This document shows positions 53,898-63,855 of a stretch of 64,000 nt of DNA, in pieces; the first letter of the stretch is position 1; each line of letters begins with the position of its first letter. This stretch comes from Fratercula arctica (taxonomy: Eukaryota > Chordata > Aves > Charadriiformes > Alcidae). The translations under genes and the position numbers were made by a program. The notes under the pieces were generated by a model. It did not search any database. It worked only from the letters and a program-made list of their open reading frames with translations, and had not been told where the DNA came from. The DNA lies in NCBI GenBank assembly GCA_947846985.1, contig CANTUZ010000025.1, positions 13,762,100-13,826,099 on the forward strand, given 5' to 3'.

Positions 53898-55064
53898 TGT
53901 TGCGTGGAAAGGGGCAAAGCAGTTTTGGCAGAAGATAAACCCCCTTGCGTTCTAACACTCCTCACCGAGGTGGGAGGCTAGGTGCGGCTGGGTTTAAATT
54001 CTGAGTGATGCCCAATTCAGCACTATCAGTCCAATCTCGTTTAATATGTATTAAACTATTACGATTTGGATACACTAATAGTGGACTGCACCTTCAGTCT
54101 AGTCGTGCTCATGAACTAGCACGGCCACTCTCGAGTCTTTGGTCGCGTTCAGTGAGAAACCGAAACGACTAGCTACTTAAACAGTGCAGTTTATTTAAAC
54201 AACAGATAGATAGGTTCTTAGGATTGCCGGTGATAAATACACTGTCTGCAAAGCACGTGCAAATAAAAGTATTATTACATATATCAAACGCGCGACAAAG
54301 TTATAAACGATACAGCCTGGCTATAAATGTAGGAAAGAGATTCTCTAGAGAAATTTCTAAGTTTCCTGAGAAAGCACTCAGTGTAATCTAAGTCTTACCC
54401 AAAGGCGTCCCTGTGGGGGGGAAGAAAGGCTCAGCCCGTCGACTGATCCCGGAAGTCAGTGATGAAATTCTTTGTGATGGTGTCTTCCCTGAGTATCCCC
54501 CTCTCTCAGGCTATTTTTATACTATTTGTTATCTTCAAGGTGGAGTTTGAGTGACTTTAGTCATAAATACTTTAATTATGATTGGTGTAAAATTCTCTCG
54601 CTTCACAATTAAAGGTATAGTTTACAAAAAATTCAGAGCGCAGACTCAAGAAGGAGTGGTCGCACCTTGGAGGCGGGTAGCCTTTGGGATGGAGGTGTGT
54701 TTTGGTATTATAATGACATTATAATGAGCAAAGTTTGCACAAAGGACAGCATTTCATCAAAATTTGACAAAATGTTGGCTCCGAGTATCGAGCAGGCAGC
54801 TAATTGGCAGCTTATCTGTTTCATGGTATCGTCCCATCCCTGTATCTGCTATACATCATAAGGTAAAGCCGCGGAATAATTGCATCCCGCTCCGTACCTC
54901 ATGTAGCTTCACAAGCTCCTTATCAGGGAACCGCGGATGTTGCATTCTTCATGCCAGCTGCAGCTGTTTTCTACCTCAGAGGCCTCTTGATTTTATACTT
55001 TTCCTTAATGTGTGAACAATGTTGTACTTTTGTATTTTTTAGCCAATTTAGTAATTATTCCACA
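53898..55064 (-). repeat. 5' LTR of pol-less ERV (1167 bp)
   Basis: Plus-strand limits TGTTGCGTGG to TATTCCACA. TATA box (TATAAAA on minus) at 54515-54521, poly-A signal (AATAAA on minus) at 54190-54195. So U3 is about 540 bp, with R and U5 making up the rest. Flanked outside by CR1-B. Confidence 0.92.
54515..54521 (-). promoter_or_regulatory. TATA box in ERV 5' LTR
   Basis: TATAAAA on the minus strand, about 320 bp upstream of the AATAAA signal. Same position in the other copies of this LTR. Confidence 0.7.
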
Positions 55065-55068
55065 TAAT

Positions 55069-55699
55069 GCCAATAGCATTCGGGCTTGTATCAGGAATAG
55101 CGTGGCCAGCAGGAGTAGGGAAGTGATTGTGCCTCTGTACTCGGCACTGGTGAGGCCTCACCTCGAGTACTGTGTTCAGTTCTGGGCCCCGCTGTACAAG
55201 AGGGACATTGAAGTGCTGGAGCGTGTCCAGAGGAGAGCTACCAAGCTGGTGAGGGGTCTGGAGACCAAGCCATATGAGGAGAGGCTGAGGGAACTGGGCA
55301 TGTTTAGTCTGGAGAAGAGGAGGCTGAGGGGAGACCTCATTGCCCTCTACAACTCCCTGAAAGGAGGTTGTGGAGAGGTGGGTGTTGGCCTCTTCTCCCA
55401 GGTGAATAATGAGAGGACCAGAGGAAATGGTCTGAAGTTGCAGCAGGGGAGGTTTAGATTAGATATTAGGAAGAATGACTTTACTGAAAGAGTGGTCAGG
55501 CACTGGAAGAGCCTGCCCAGGGAGGTGGTTGAGTCACCATCCCTAGAGGTATTTAAGAAACATGTAGATTTGGGCATGCTCTAGTGGCAGAGATTGTAGG
55601 GTTTGGGGTTTTTTTGTTTGGTTGGTTGGGGTTTTTTTGTGTATGGTTGGACTTGATGATCTCAACGGTCCTTTCCAACCATGAAGATTCTATGATTCT
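55069..55699 (+). mobile_element. CR1-B, 3' part and tail
   Basis: Continues CR1-B after the ERV: CCAATAGCATTCGGGCTTG, then an open RT C-terminal frame (to 55584: [37 protein letters not shown]) and the tail with ATTCTATGATTCTA at about 55686-55699. Confidence 0.9.
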
Positions 55700-56016
55700 A
55701 CAAGCAAGCTGGGGAGGGGCTGTTTGCAAGGGCACGTAGCGATAGGACGAGGGGCAATGGTTTTAAACTAGAGCAGGGTAGGTTTAGATGAGACATTAGG
55801 AAGAAGTTCTTTACAATGAGTGTGGTGAAGCACTGGAACAGGTTGCCCAGAGAGGTGGTGGAGGCCACATCCCTGGAGACATTCTAGGCCAGGCTTGCTG
55901 AGGCTCTGAGCAACCTGATCTAGTTGAAGAAGTCCCTGCTTAGTGCAGGGGGGGTTGGACTAGATGACCTTTAAAGGTCCCTTCCAACCCAACACATTCT
56001 ATGATTCTATGATTCT
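55700..56016 (+). mobile_element. CR1-A, 3' end and tail
   Basis: Begins CAAGCAAGCTGGGGAGGGG, the expected continuation of CR1-A after GGGGGCCTA at 48216, and ends in three ATTCTATG-type units at about 56016. This proves that CR1-B was inserted in CR1-A. Confidence 0.88.
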
Positions 56017-57945
56017 TTTCTTCCTTGTCCTGTTTATTCTCATTTCCCCTTGATAATCTGAAAGTGCATTGCCAGGACTGAATGTAGCAGTGAAGCAAAT
56101 CTCACTAGAGCTTTCTTACCCAAGGTTAACGAAGACCTACATGTGACAGAAAAAGACTTCTCACAGTGAAATCAAAGCTACATATTCTAAACCTCAGTGT
56201 GGTTGCAACAGATAGAGTAAGCAGCCCTTTCTCTTATATTACATACAGAATTTAAAGTGGTTGTCCTCAAAGGACAGTACACCAGAAAAGGTTATCTGGA
56301 GGTAAGAGACGGGCTCTGCATGCGCATATCCAAACATCTTTGTGCTAATTTTGGCAAGCAAGCTTGGAAACTGATAGAAGTCTAGGTGTTGTGGCACTGG
56401 CTGCAGCTGCTAAATGTTTACGCAGGCCATCAGTGGTTGATGTAGTCTGAACTGAAGCCTGAGCTACCACTGGACTGCTGTTTTAAACCTAATTGAAAGC
56501 TATTCCAGCAGTCTACACAAATAGCAGAGAGTCTTCTGCACTACATCATAGATGTGCCGAACATGGCAGGGTACATTACCTGCTGTGCCTCATGTACTGG
56601 ATGGTACTGACATCTGAGCTCCGGTATGTAATTAGGACTATAGCTACAGCTCTGTCATTTGCTGCCAACAGTTTGGCTGGAGGAGCTATGCTTTACAAAC
56701 CCCATGGAACTGATTGAGTGAGGCTCCTTCCTCTTCCTTTTTTTGGTACTTTTGCTAAACTGATATGCTCAAAGTATTAAAAAAAAAAAAGACTGAATGA
56801 GGATCACTTGTTTTGGTTATATAGTTATCTATGTTCAATAGATAATTGGGAATTCAACAGTAAGTTATTGCTTAAAGTCATTCTACATCTGAAACAAGGT
56901 ATTTTTGTGTAGGAACTTTAGACTGCTATTTATTCCAAAGGAATTAGATCTTATCTTTGGGTATTGTTATACAGTGAATCCCATACATGTAGACATTAGC
57001 AGGGTGAGAGACTCCTCAAAGTGAGGGGCTAAATAGCAGAAGAATGACCAGAGCTCACATTCTGGCTCTGTAGCTATGCTAGGGGACTCAGGCCACAAGA
57101 ACTGTAAATCCAGCCTCTCGTAGGAGTTCTAAGTACATTTATCTAGAAAGCAAGAAAAACAACCACAACAAAAGAATCTATTTGGGACCACAGTACCTAG
57201 GAGCTGAGCTTATTTTTCCTCCTAGGCTATAATTACAATCAGTGATTCAGAAACGTTCCTTAGATCAGAAATCAGACTTCTGTTATCTAGATCACAGTAA
57301 CCACATGATTTTACTGCAGTTTTTCCAGCCCACTTAGCAGATCCAAGTGCAAAATAACCTGTGAACAACCTGACTTTCTCTAGGTGAAATGAACAAACAC
57401 AATAATGCCTGGCAGGGACTGCAGTAGAATTACACTATTTTGCCAGATGAAGTATCTGTGTTAGCAAGCTTTTGGTAATAAAGATACAATAGGTTATAGA
57501 GTTTAAAATTACTACCTGACATCATTTATGTCTTCATATATCTCTCCATCACTTTCTTGGCCTGCGTAAGGGATAATAAAGGATGGTCCGAGTGAGACAT
57601 GATGGAAAATTACTAGTTGAACCAAACCCAGTATACGTGCTGAGAAAAAGGACCTCAGTACTGTTGCTGCAAAAACTACGTGCATATCCATGAGAACCTG
57701 ACCTTCAAAGAAGAAAACAACAAGAAGGGAGTGCAACAATGTGGTCGCATATCAGAAAGCCGCTGCTAGCAAAGCTGGATCGTGAATCTGGTAAGGCTCG
57801 CTGCATGCACTGGCCACGCATGCAGCGACTCTAGCCTGTACTTTTCCACTCAATCCGGTGCAGGATATAGGGGGGCCGTCTTGGGCCAGGGAGAGAGAGA
57901 GACACATGAGTGCACTTTGAAGATACGGGGGACACCCTGAACGCG
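56017..57945. other. unique DNA
   Basis: 1.9 kb without a recognised element or exon. An A run lies at about 56779-56790. Confidence 0.45.
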
Positions 57946-58213
57946 CTGTGCCTGCCTTCCCTCTGCCGTACCGATGTGGCTCCTCGTTATCCTGCTGCTC
58001 AGCGGTGCTACTACAGTCTGTGGGTTGGTAAGACTCTCTCAAGTAACTTTTGGAACATTTGGGAACTGCTTAGCAAGCACTGTGCCTCCCTTCCCTCTGC
58101 CGTACCGATGTAGCTCCTTGTTATCCCGCTGCTCGGCGGTGCTGCTACGGTCTGTGGCTTGGTAAGACTCTCTTAAGTAACTTTTGGGACATTTGGGAAC
58201 CGCTTTGCAAGGC
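57946..58213 (+). repeat. 134-bp tandem duplication with exon-like core
   Basis: Two copies (57946-58079 and 58080-58213), each with CTGTGCCT, TTCCCTCTGCCGTACCGATG, a GC-rich stretch and TTGGTAAGACTCTC. The second copy has several substitutions. After it, GCAAGGCTTC-x-CAATAAAGC occurs twice (about 58208 and 58259), giving a second, shorter duplication. Confidence 0.85.
57974..58027 (+). CDS. candidate signal-peptide exon (18 codons)
   Basis: ATG at 57974 opens M-W-L-L-V-I-L-L-L-S-G-A-T-T-V-C-G-L and runs directly into a consensus donor G|GTAAGA. Such an exon is typical of the first coding exon of secreted or type I membrane proteins. The duplicate copy (58108) has TAG right after its ATG and so is dead. 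The gene is not recognised and no downstream exon was found in the window. It may equally be an ERV-derived leader, since AATAAA motifs follow closely. Confidence 0.4.
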
Positions 58214-60917
58214 TTCGCAATAAAGCTGAATTAACTGGGTTTTTTTTTCCTCTGTAGCAAGGCTTCACAATAAAGCAGAGTTAACCTTTTTTTTTTTTCT
58301 CCTTTGTGTGGGCTCCGGTTTGTATGTTGGAATCTCTCCAAAAAAGAACCGGTTACAGGCCCTATAAGAAAAATTCCAGGTTTTAATAGCCTAGATACAT
58401 TTAGAAAGACATGAAGAAAATGGACCTGCTATGTAAATTTCATACAAACTATATAAAAACATTTACAGCAAAATGTAGATACAAATTCATTTGATCTTCC
58501 CAAACCAAGTTACTATGTTATTCAAACGCACTATTCCTTTTTTCTGACTTTGTTTTTACGATACCACAACTATAAAGTCCTAGGTTATTACAATCACACT
58601 AGCACATTGCTTAGTCCAAAGTGGATGTTTTAATTGCAATGTTAGTCCTGAAAAGCCATTATCTGTGTTGATGATTGCACTGCCATGATGAAGGTGCCAG
58701 GGTTAGCAGTAGTTAAACTGGAACACTAGGGATATAAATATGACTCAGATTAGGGCCCCAGAGACTGTTTTAGTCCTAATACAGCCTGGAACTTAAAGAC
58801 ATTGAGACAAACCTGTGCTTAACTGAAACAAGTGGTTTATTACTAGAATAGAACGGGGGCCCTTGTTTCTGGAAAAAATCAGTGAAATGAAATGTCAGTG
58901 GAAATAGAAGGGGTGGTTGTTTTTAAAAAAAAAAAAAAAATCAATTTTTGGTGTCTAGGCAGCTTTGATAATTAGTTCCAGTTTGCTCTGCTTACCTGGT
59001 TTTATTTCTGTCCTTCACAATAAGTAAGTGTTTCTACAATTTACTGTCAATATACCAGCTTTATTCTGCAATTAATTTTCTAGTGCATTGAAGGGATTTT
59101 ACTAAATTCATAAGTTTGTGCTAAAAAGGATAGGTATTCCATGTATTTCCATGACCTATATGACCAAAAATAAAAACAGGTTATAATTTTTTGCTGTACA
59201 GAAACTAATTCATTCTAGTGTTGACTATTTACAAACTGCTAATAATACCAGTGATATTAACTAGAAATATGTGCAGGCTCCTGGCTTTTAATGAGGGTAT
59301 GAATGCAAAAATCAGAGCTTTTCCAGGTTGCTTTTGTAGTACACTGTAAACTAGAAATATCCAGCATAAACACTGCCACTTCATCTGCCTTTTTTTTTTT
59401 TTTTTTTTTTTTACAAAATAGCATATTTCACCATGTATTCTTAAAGTGGAAAATTTGTTTTAAAGATTCCTTAGTGACACTGATGAACTTACCTATACGG
59501 TTTGTTTACAAAAATGTGTATTTATACAAGAAAATAATTGTTAAAAACCTAATAAATCCAAACAGACCTCAAAGAACTTGTTTGCATCAGCCCCACAGCT
59601 GAATAAAGAGGCCAAAGGCTCTTCTGCTAAGCCAGCCTCTACCCTGGGCTGCAGGTGAAGAAACTCTGTGAACCCCCTGCTTCCTCCTTACTCTACAGGT
59701 AGTTAGGTAAAAGAGATTGTCTCAGTTTCAGCTCCACAGCCCACATCATTGCTGTATGGTGGGGATGGCTAACACTAAATGATGCATACTGTGCCTGGCA
59801 CAGACTGAGTTCTGAGGGGAGATCAGAAGGCAGACTGAAATTCTGTGTGTCACATTCTGATTCTCTGGCTGCTCCTGGTACAACATAGTGACTCACTGCC
59901 TCTTACTGAAGACAGACCACAAAGTGACATTAAAAGCACAATCAACAAATTTATTTATTGAGTATAAAAACAATGCCTGCTCGACCAGAGCACACAATTT
60001 CAACTCTGAAAGAGCAGCATTCATTGTGGTTCAGATTTGAAAATCTGGTAACTTACAGTCCCAGTATATCTCTAATAAGAAAAAAAAGGGGGGGGGATAC
60101 TTAAGGAGTTCCTGAGACTGTCATAATAATTATAGAACAGTTAGTGTTATGAGACAACCATCTTCACCCATAAAACTGCAGAACCTGCATAATTAGTTAT
60201 ACAAGTCAATCATGAATAGAATATGCTTACAGCTTCATATAGCTGCCATTAATTAAAATGTATGCATCTTTCCCTGTGAAACAAACTCAACATAATCATG
60301 ATTTTCTTCATTGTCTGGACTTCTGTAAATATGAAAAAGAGGAGACGTGAACCCTATGAAGATGGTTTTATGACTGCATTTTCATTCACCATTGTTCTGG
60401 TGCTTTTTTCTTTTTTCTTTTTTTTTTTTTTTTTTTTTTTTTATACAATGGCTGGACAGTCCGTTCAGCCCTAAGTACCCACGAGATTCCCTAAATTGTT
60501 CTTCTTGGCTGTAACTCATTTTTTCCACATGGGGATACCTTGATCTTGAGTATAAGAGGAGAAAATGAGCCAAAGGTGCACAGATGCCACAGAGATGAGT
60601 GTGGTATGAAAAACATACTAGGCAGATGAGCTGGCTGAATGGAAAGAATCTGTTGGGCTTTTTAACCATCTTTGCAGGTGGAGGCTTCTTACACAACGCA
60701 CAAGCAGAACACCAGACGTGCACAATGTGAAATAAAGCTCTAAGACTCGCACCTTGACTTGTAGAGCTTAAAGTCTAAACAAGGGACAAGAAACACAGTG
60801 GTATAAGGTTAGGCAAAGTAAAAGGTCAGGCCAGGAAAAAGGGCTCTGATGTTGCTAGATTTAAAAGTGCTGTCAAACAGAGAAGCAAAAAATTGAGAAT
60901 ATAAGTAATAATAACAT
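58214..60917. other. unique DNA with poly-A/T runs
   Basis: 2.7 kb, no gene recognised. T runs at 58283-58294, 59390-59412 and 60419-60442, an A run at 58924-58939, and a G run at 60089-60096. Confidence 0.45.
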
Positions 60918-61279
60918 TGTCGTGGTTTAGCCTCAGACAGCAACAAAGAACCACGTGCCGCTCGCTCGGGCCTTCCCAATATGGGAAGAATCAGAAGAAA
61001 AAGGCAAAACTCTTGGGTTGAGACAAAGGCAGTTTAACAGAACAGCAGAGGGAACACGAAAAAAACAGCAACAATAACACGGATAGAGGAATATACAAAC
61101 ACGATTACGGAACCGCCGCTCACCGCCGCTGCTCACCGACCAGACCCAGGACGCCCCAGCCCGCTCCAAGCGGCGACTTCCTGCCCCCTCCCCGGCAGCT
61201 CAGGGTGGGCATGGCTCACATAGCATGGAATACTCGTGTCCTGGGGAGAATTAACCCTATCCCCACCGGAACCAGGACA
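60918..61279 (-). repeat. 3' LTR of provirus 4 (family A, 362 bp)
   Basis: On the minus strand it starts TGTCCTGGTTCCGG and ends AAACCACGACA. Very similar to the solo LTR at 42842-43199. Confidence 0.88.
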
Positions 61280-61487
61280 TTATCCACCTCTTATTCCATA
61301 CCATTTTTGCCATGCCCAGATCTTACAGGTTCCAATGAATTGCCACCACTTTCCCCCTGTCCCTATATATATACACACACATATATTCATGCAGATATAA
61401 TGCCCTTAGTTTATGTGCCATCCCTCCAAAGTGTCTGGCGAGTTCATTCCATCCACAGCTGTGGGCTCCATCTGTTAGAACAGTCTC

Positions 61488-62051
61488 TCAGGGCAGGTGA
61501 GATGGTGTGTGGTGCTGGACTGTTGCATGCTGTATTTTTCGGAGCTTGTGACTGGTGTACTTGGATTGGGCAGGGCCAGCCCGATTGGTAGATCCCCTGG
61601 TGTTAACTAGCCAGGTAGCTTTTGACAAACGTGCATCCCAGTGTTTCAAGATCCCACCACCCATTGCTCTCAGTGTAGTTTTTAACAGTCCATTGTACCG
61701 TTCTATCTTCCCAGAGGCTGGTGCGTGATAGGGGATGTGATACACCCACTCAATACCGTGCTCTTTGGCCCAGGTGTCTATGAGGCTGTTTCGGAAATGA
61801 GTCCCATTGTCCGACTCGGTTCTCTCTGGGGTACCATGTCGCCACAGGACTTGCTTTTCAAGGCCCAGGATAGTATTCCGGGCAGTGGCATGGGGCACAG
61901 GGTATGTTTCCAGCCATCCAGTGGTTGCTTCCACCATGGTGAGCACATAGCGCTTGCCTTGACGGGTTCGTGGCAGTGTGATATAATCAATCTGCCAGGC
62001 CTCCCCATATTTATATTTCAACCATCGTCCTCCATACCAAAGAGGCTTCAA
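61488..62051 (-). CDS. pol: integrase catalytic core (provirus 4)
   Basis: 187-codon open frame with all three catalytic residues: Asp in W-Q-I-D-Y-I-T, Asp in T-E-S-D-N-G-T-H-F, Glu in G-K-I-E-R-Y-N-G. Spacing fits the retroviral D,D-35-E fold, which inserts viral DNA into the host genome. The zinc-binding N-terminus upstream is incomplete: the first pair (H-D-T-S-G-H in provirus 1) is missing. The frame runs on past the core (L-V-N-T-R-G-S-T-N-R-A-G-P-A-Q-S). Confidence 0.82.
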   Translation of the reverse strand: MKPLWYGGRWLKYKYGEAWQIDYITLPRTRQGKRYVLTMVEATTGWLETYPVPHATARNTILGLEKQVLWRHGTPERTESDNGTHFRNSLIDTWAKEHGIEWVYHIPYHAPASGKIERYNGLLKTTLRAMGGGILKHWDARLSKATWLVNTRGSTNRAGPAQSKYTSHKLRKIQHATVQHHTPSHLP

Positions 62052-62120
62052 ATGCTTGGCTTGCTTGATTGCAGCGCAATAGTGTCCATGGTCAAGTCCA
62101 CCCCTCGGTCACGAGCCCAT

Positions 62121-62690
62121 CTATATGTCGCATCTCTTCCCCCACTGAGCTATGAATAGTTCACCCTTACGTTGCCAGTCCAGATCCACCTGAGCCACTT
62201 CAATCCTGGCAGCCCGATCCACCTGCTGGTTGTTCTGATGTTCCTCCGTGGCCCGATTCTTCGGTACGTGGGCATCTACGTGGCGTACTTTCACAACCAG
62301 ATTCTCTATCTGGGCAGCAATATCTTGCCACAGGTCAGCAGCCCAGATGGGTTTGCCTCTGCGCTGCCAGTTGCCCTGCTTCTGCTGCTGTAACCATCCC
62401 CACAGAGCATTTGCCACCATCCATGAGTCAGTGTAGAGATAAAGTACTGGCCATCTTTCTCGCTCGGCAATGTCCAAAGCCAGCTGAATGGCTTTCACCT
62501 CTGCAACTGGCTCGATTCACCTTGTCCTTCACTGGCTTCTGCAACTTGTCGTGTAGGACTCCACACAGCAGCCTTCCACTTGCGATGCTTTCCCACAATC
62601 CGGCAGGACCCATCAGTGAACAGGGCATATTGCTTCTCATTTTCTGGCAGTTTATTATATGGTGGGGCCTCTTCCGCATGCGTCACCTCC
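62121..62690 (-). pseudogene. pol: RNase H (provirus 4, one frame break)
   Basis: Split between 62495-63178 (holding L-F-T-D-G-S and E-A-S-E-G-Q-G-E-S-S) and 62121-62498 (K-A-I-Q-L-A-L-D-I-A, Y-T-D-S-W-M-V-A-N, H-V-D-A-H-V). A single frame change at about 62497 separates the first catalytic Asp from the others. Confidence 0.8.
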
Positions 62691-63105
62691 TCCTCTGGTG
62701 ACATTCCAAAACCCTTGCCTTCTGGCCAGTCCATGATCACTTCCAGAATTCCTGGGCGACTGGGGTTTCCCATTCGAGTTCGCTGTGTGATCAGTGCAAT
62801 CCACTTACTCCATGTAGCATCAGCTGCATGATGCGTGGTGGGGACCCTTTCTTTGAACATCCAACCCAGAAACGGCAGTCGAGGTGCTAAGAGGAGCTGC
62901 GCTTCTGTACCGACCACTTCTGAAGCAGCTCGAACCCCTTCATATGCTGCCCATATCTCCTTTTCTGTTGGAGTGTAGCGGGCTTCGGATCCTCTGTATC
63001 CCTGACTCCAAAACCCTAAGGGTCGACCTCCAGTCTCCCCTGGTGCTTTCTGCCAGAGGCTCCAGGTAGGGCCATTCTCCCCAGCCTGCGGTGTAGAGCA
63101 CGTTT
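62691..63105 (-). pseudogene. pol: RT connection region (provirus 4)
   Basis: Minus-strand frame with GENGPTWSLWQKAPGETGGR and Y-T-P-T-E-K-E-I-W-A-A-Y-E-G-V, homologous to provirus 1 at 24920-25241 but without the internal stop. RT palm and everything upstream are absent. Confidence 0.78.
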
Positions 63106-63124
63106 TAGAGGTTCCACAGAGCTT

Positions 63125-63149
63125 GCAACTTGTCGTGTAGGACTCCACA
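63125..63149. repeat. 25-bp copy of RNase H sequence at truncation point
   Basis: GCAACTTGTCGTGTAGGACT then CCACA, identical to 62541-62565, in the same orientation, 20 bp beyond the end of the provirus. It looks like a templated filler from repair at the breakpoint. Confidence 0.8.
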
Positions 63150-63308
63150 TGCAAGTAACATGGATTGCTTTTTTTCATGTCTTTTATTAAAATATAATGG
63201 GTGTGCCTATAATAGAAGCAGAGAATCTAAGGCCTTGGTTTAAGTGTTTGTCTTGTTCCCATTCTTATGGAAAGTTTTTAAGTGATTTCTAGATTTTATT
63301 TTGTCTGA

Positions 63309-63855
63309 AATCACAGATTCATAGCATTATTTATGTTGGAAAAGACCATTAAGATCATCGAGTCTGAACTATTAACCTAACACTACCAAGTCCACCACTC
63401 AGCCATGTCACTCAGCACCACATCTACCTGTCTTTTAAATACCTCCACGGATGGTGACTCAACCACTCCCTGGGCAGCCTCTTCCAATGCTCAATAACCC
63501 TTTTGGTGAAGACGTTTTTCCTAATATCCAATCTGAACTTCCCCTGGCGTAACTTGAGGCTGTTTCCTCTTCTCCTATCACCTGTTACTTGGGAGAAGAG
63601 ACCAACCCCCACCTCTCTACAACCTCCTTTCAGGTGGTTGTAGAGAGCAGTAGGGTCTCCCATCAGCCTCCTTTTCTCCAGGCTAAACAACCCCAGTTCC
63701 CTCAGCTGCTCCTCAGAAGACTTGTTCTCTAGACCCCTCACCAGGTTCGTTGCCCTTCTCTGGACCTGCTCCAGCACCTCAATGTCTTTTTTGTGGCGAG
63801 AGGCCCAAAACTGAAATCAGTTTTCAAGGTGGGGCCTCACCAGTGCCGAGTACTG
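63309..63855 (-). mobile_element. CR1 LINE, 3' part, minus strand
   Basis: Inverted CR1 tail (AATCACAGATTCATAGC) followed by RT C-terminus on the minus strand (63424-63777: [42 protein letters not shown]). Confidence 0.88.

Larger units (their letters stand above)
47258..54637 (-). repeat. inverted repeat, right arm (7.38 kb)
   Basis: Mirror of 26967-34356. This arm has long open gag and env frames and intact flanks on both sides: the ERV LTR runs to 55064 and CR1-B then CR1-A continue to their 3' tails. It therefore looks like the genuine locus. Confidence 0.95.
48519..55064 (-). mobile_element. pol-less ERV, complete copy (6.5 kb, gag and env only)
   Basis: On the minus strand: 5' LTR 53898-55064, tRNA-Ser primer site, gag, splice acceptor, small ORF, env, polypurine tract, 3' LTR 48519-49685. 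Gag ends at 52434 and env starts at 52261, with no protease, RT or integrase between. It must rely on enzymes from other elements. Architecture recalls the chicken ENS-1/ERNI (Soprano) group, in which a ~490-residue gag-derived protein with an N-terminal coiled coil lies between LTRs; the gag frame here is 478 codons. It is inserted in CR1-B. Confidence 0.9.
60918..63105 (-). mobile_element. ERV-L-like provirus 4, 3' half (minus strand)
   Basis: On the minus strand: RT connection, RNase H, integrase, 3' untranslated region, then a family A LTR (60918-61279). The 5' part is missing; similarity to provirus 1 stops at AAAACGTGCTCTACACCG (about 63100). No env lies between integrase and LTR, as expected for ERV-L. 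Confidence 0.88.

Noticed and set aside
60382..60723. Processed pseudogene ending in the poly-T run at 60419-60442 (minus strand)
   Set aside because: A poly-A-like tail is present but no source gene, poly-A signal upstream of it or target duplication could be recognised.
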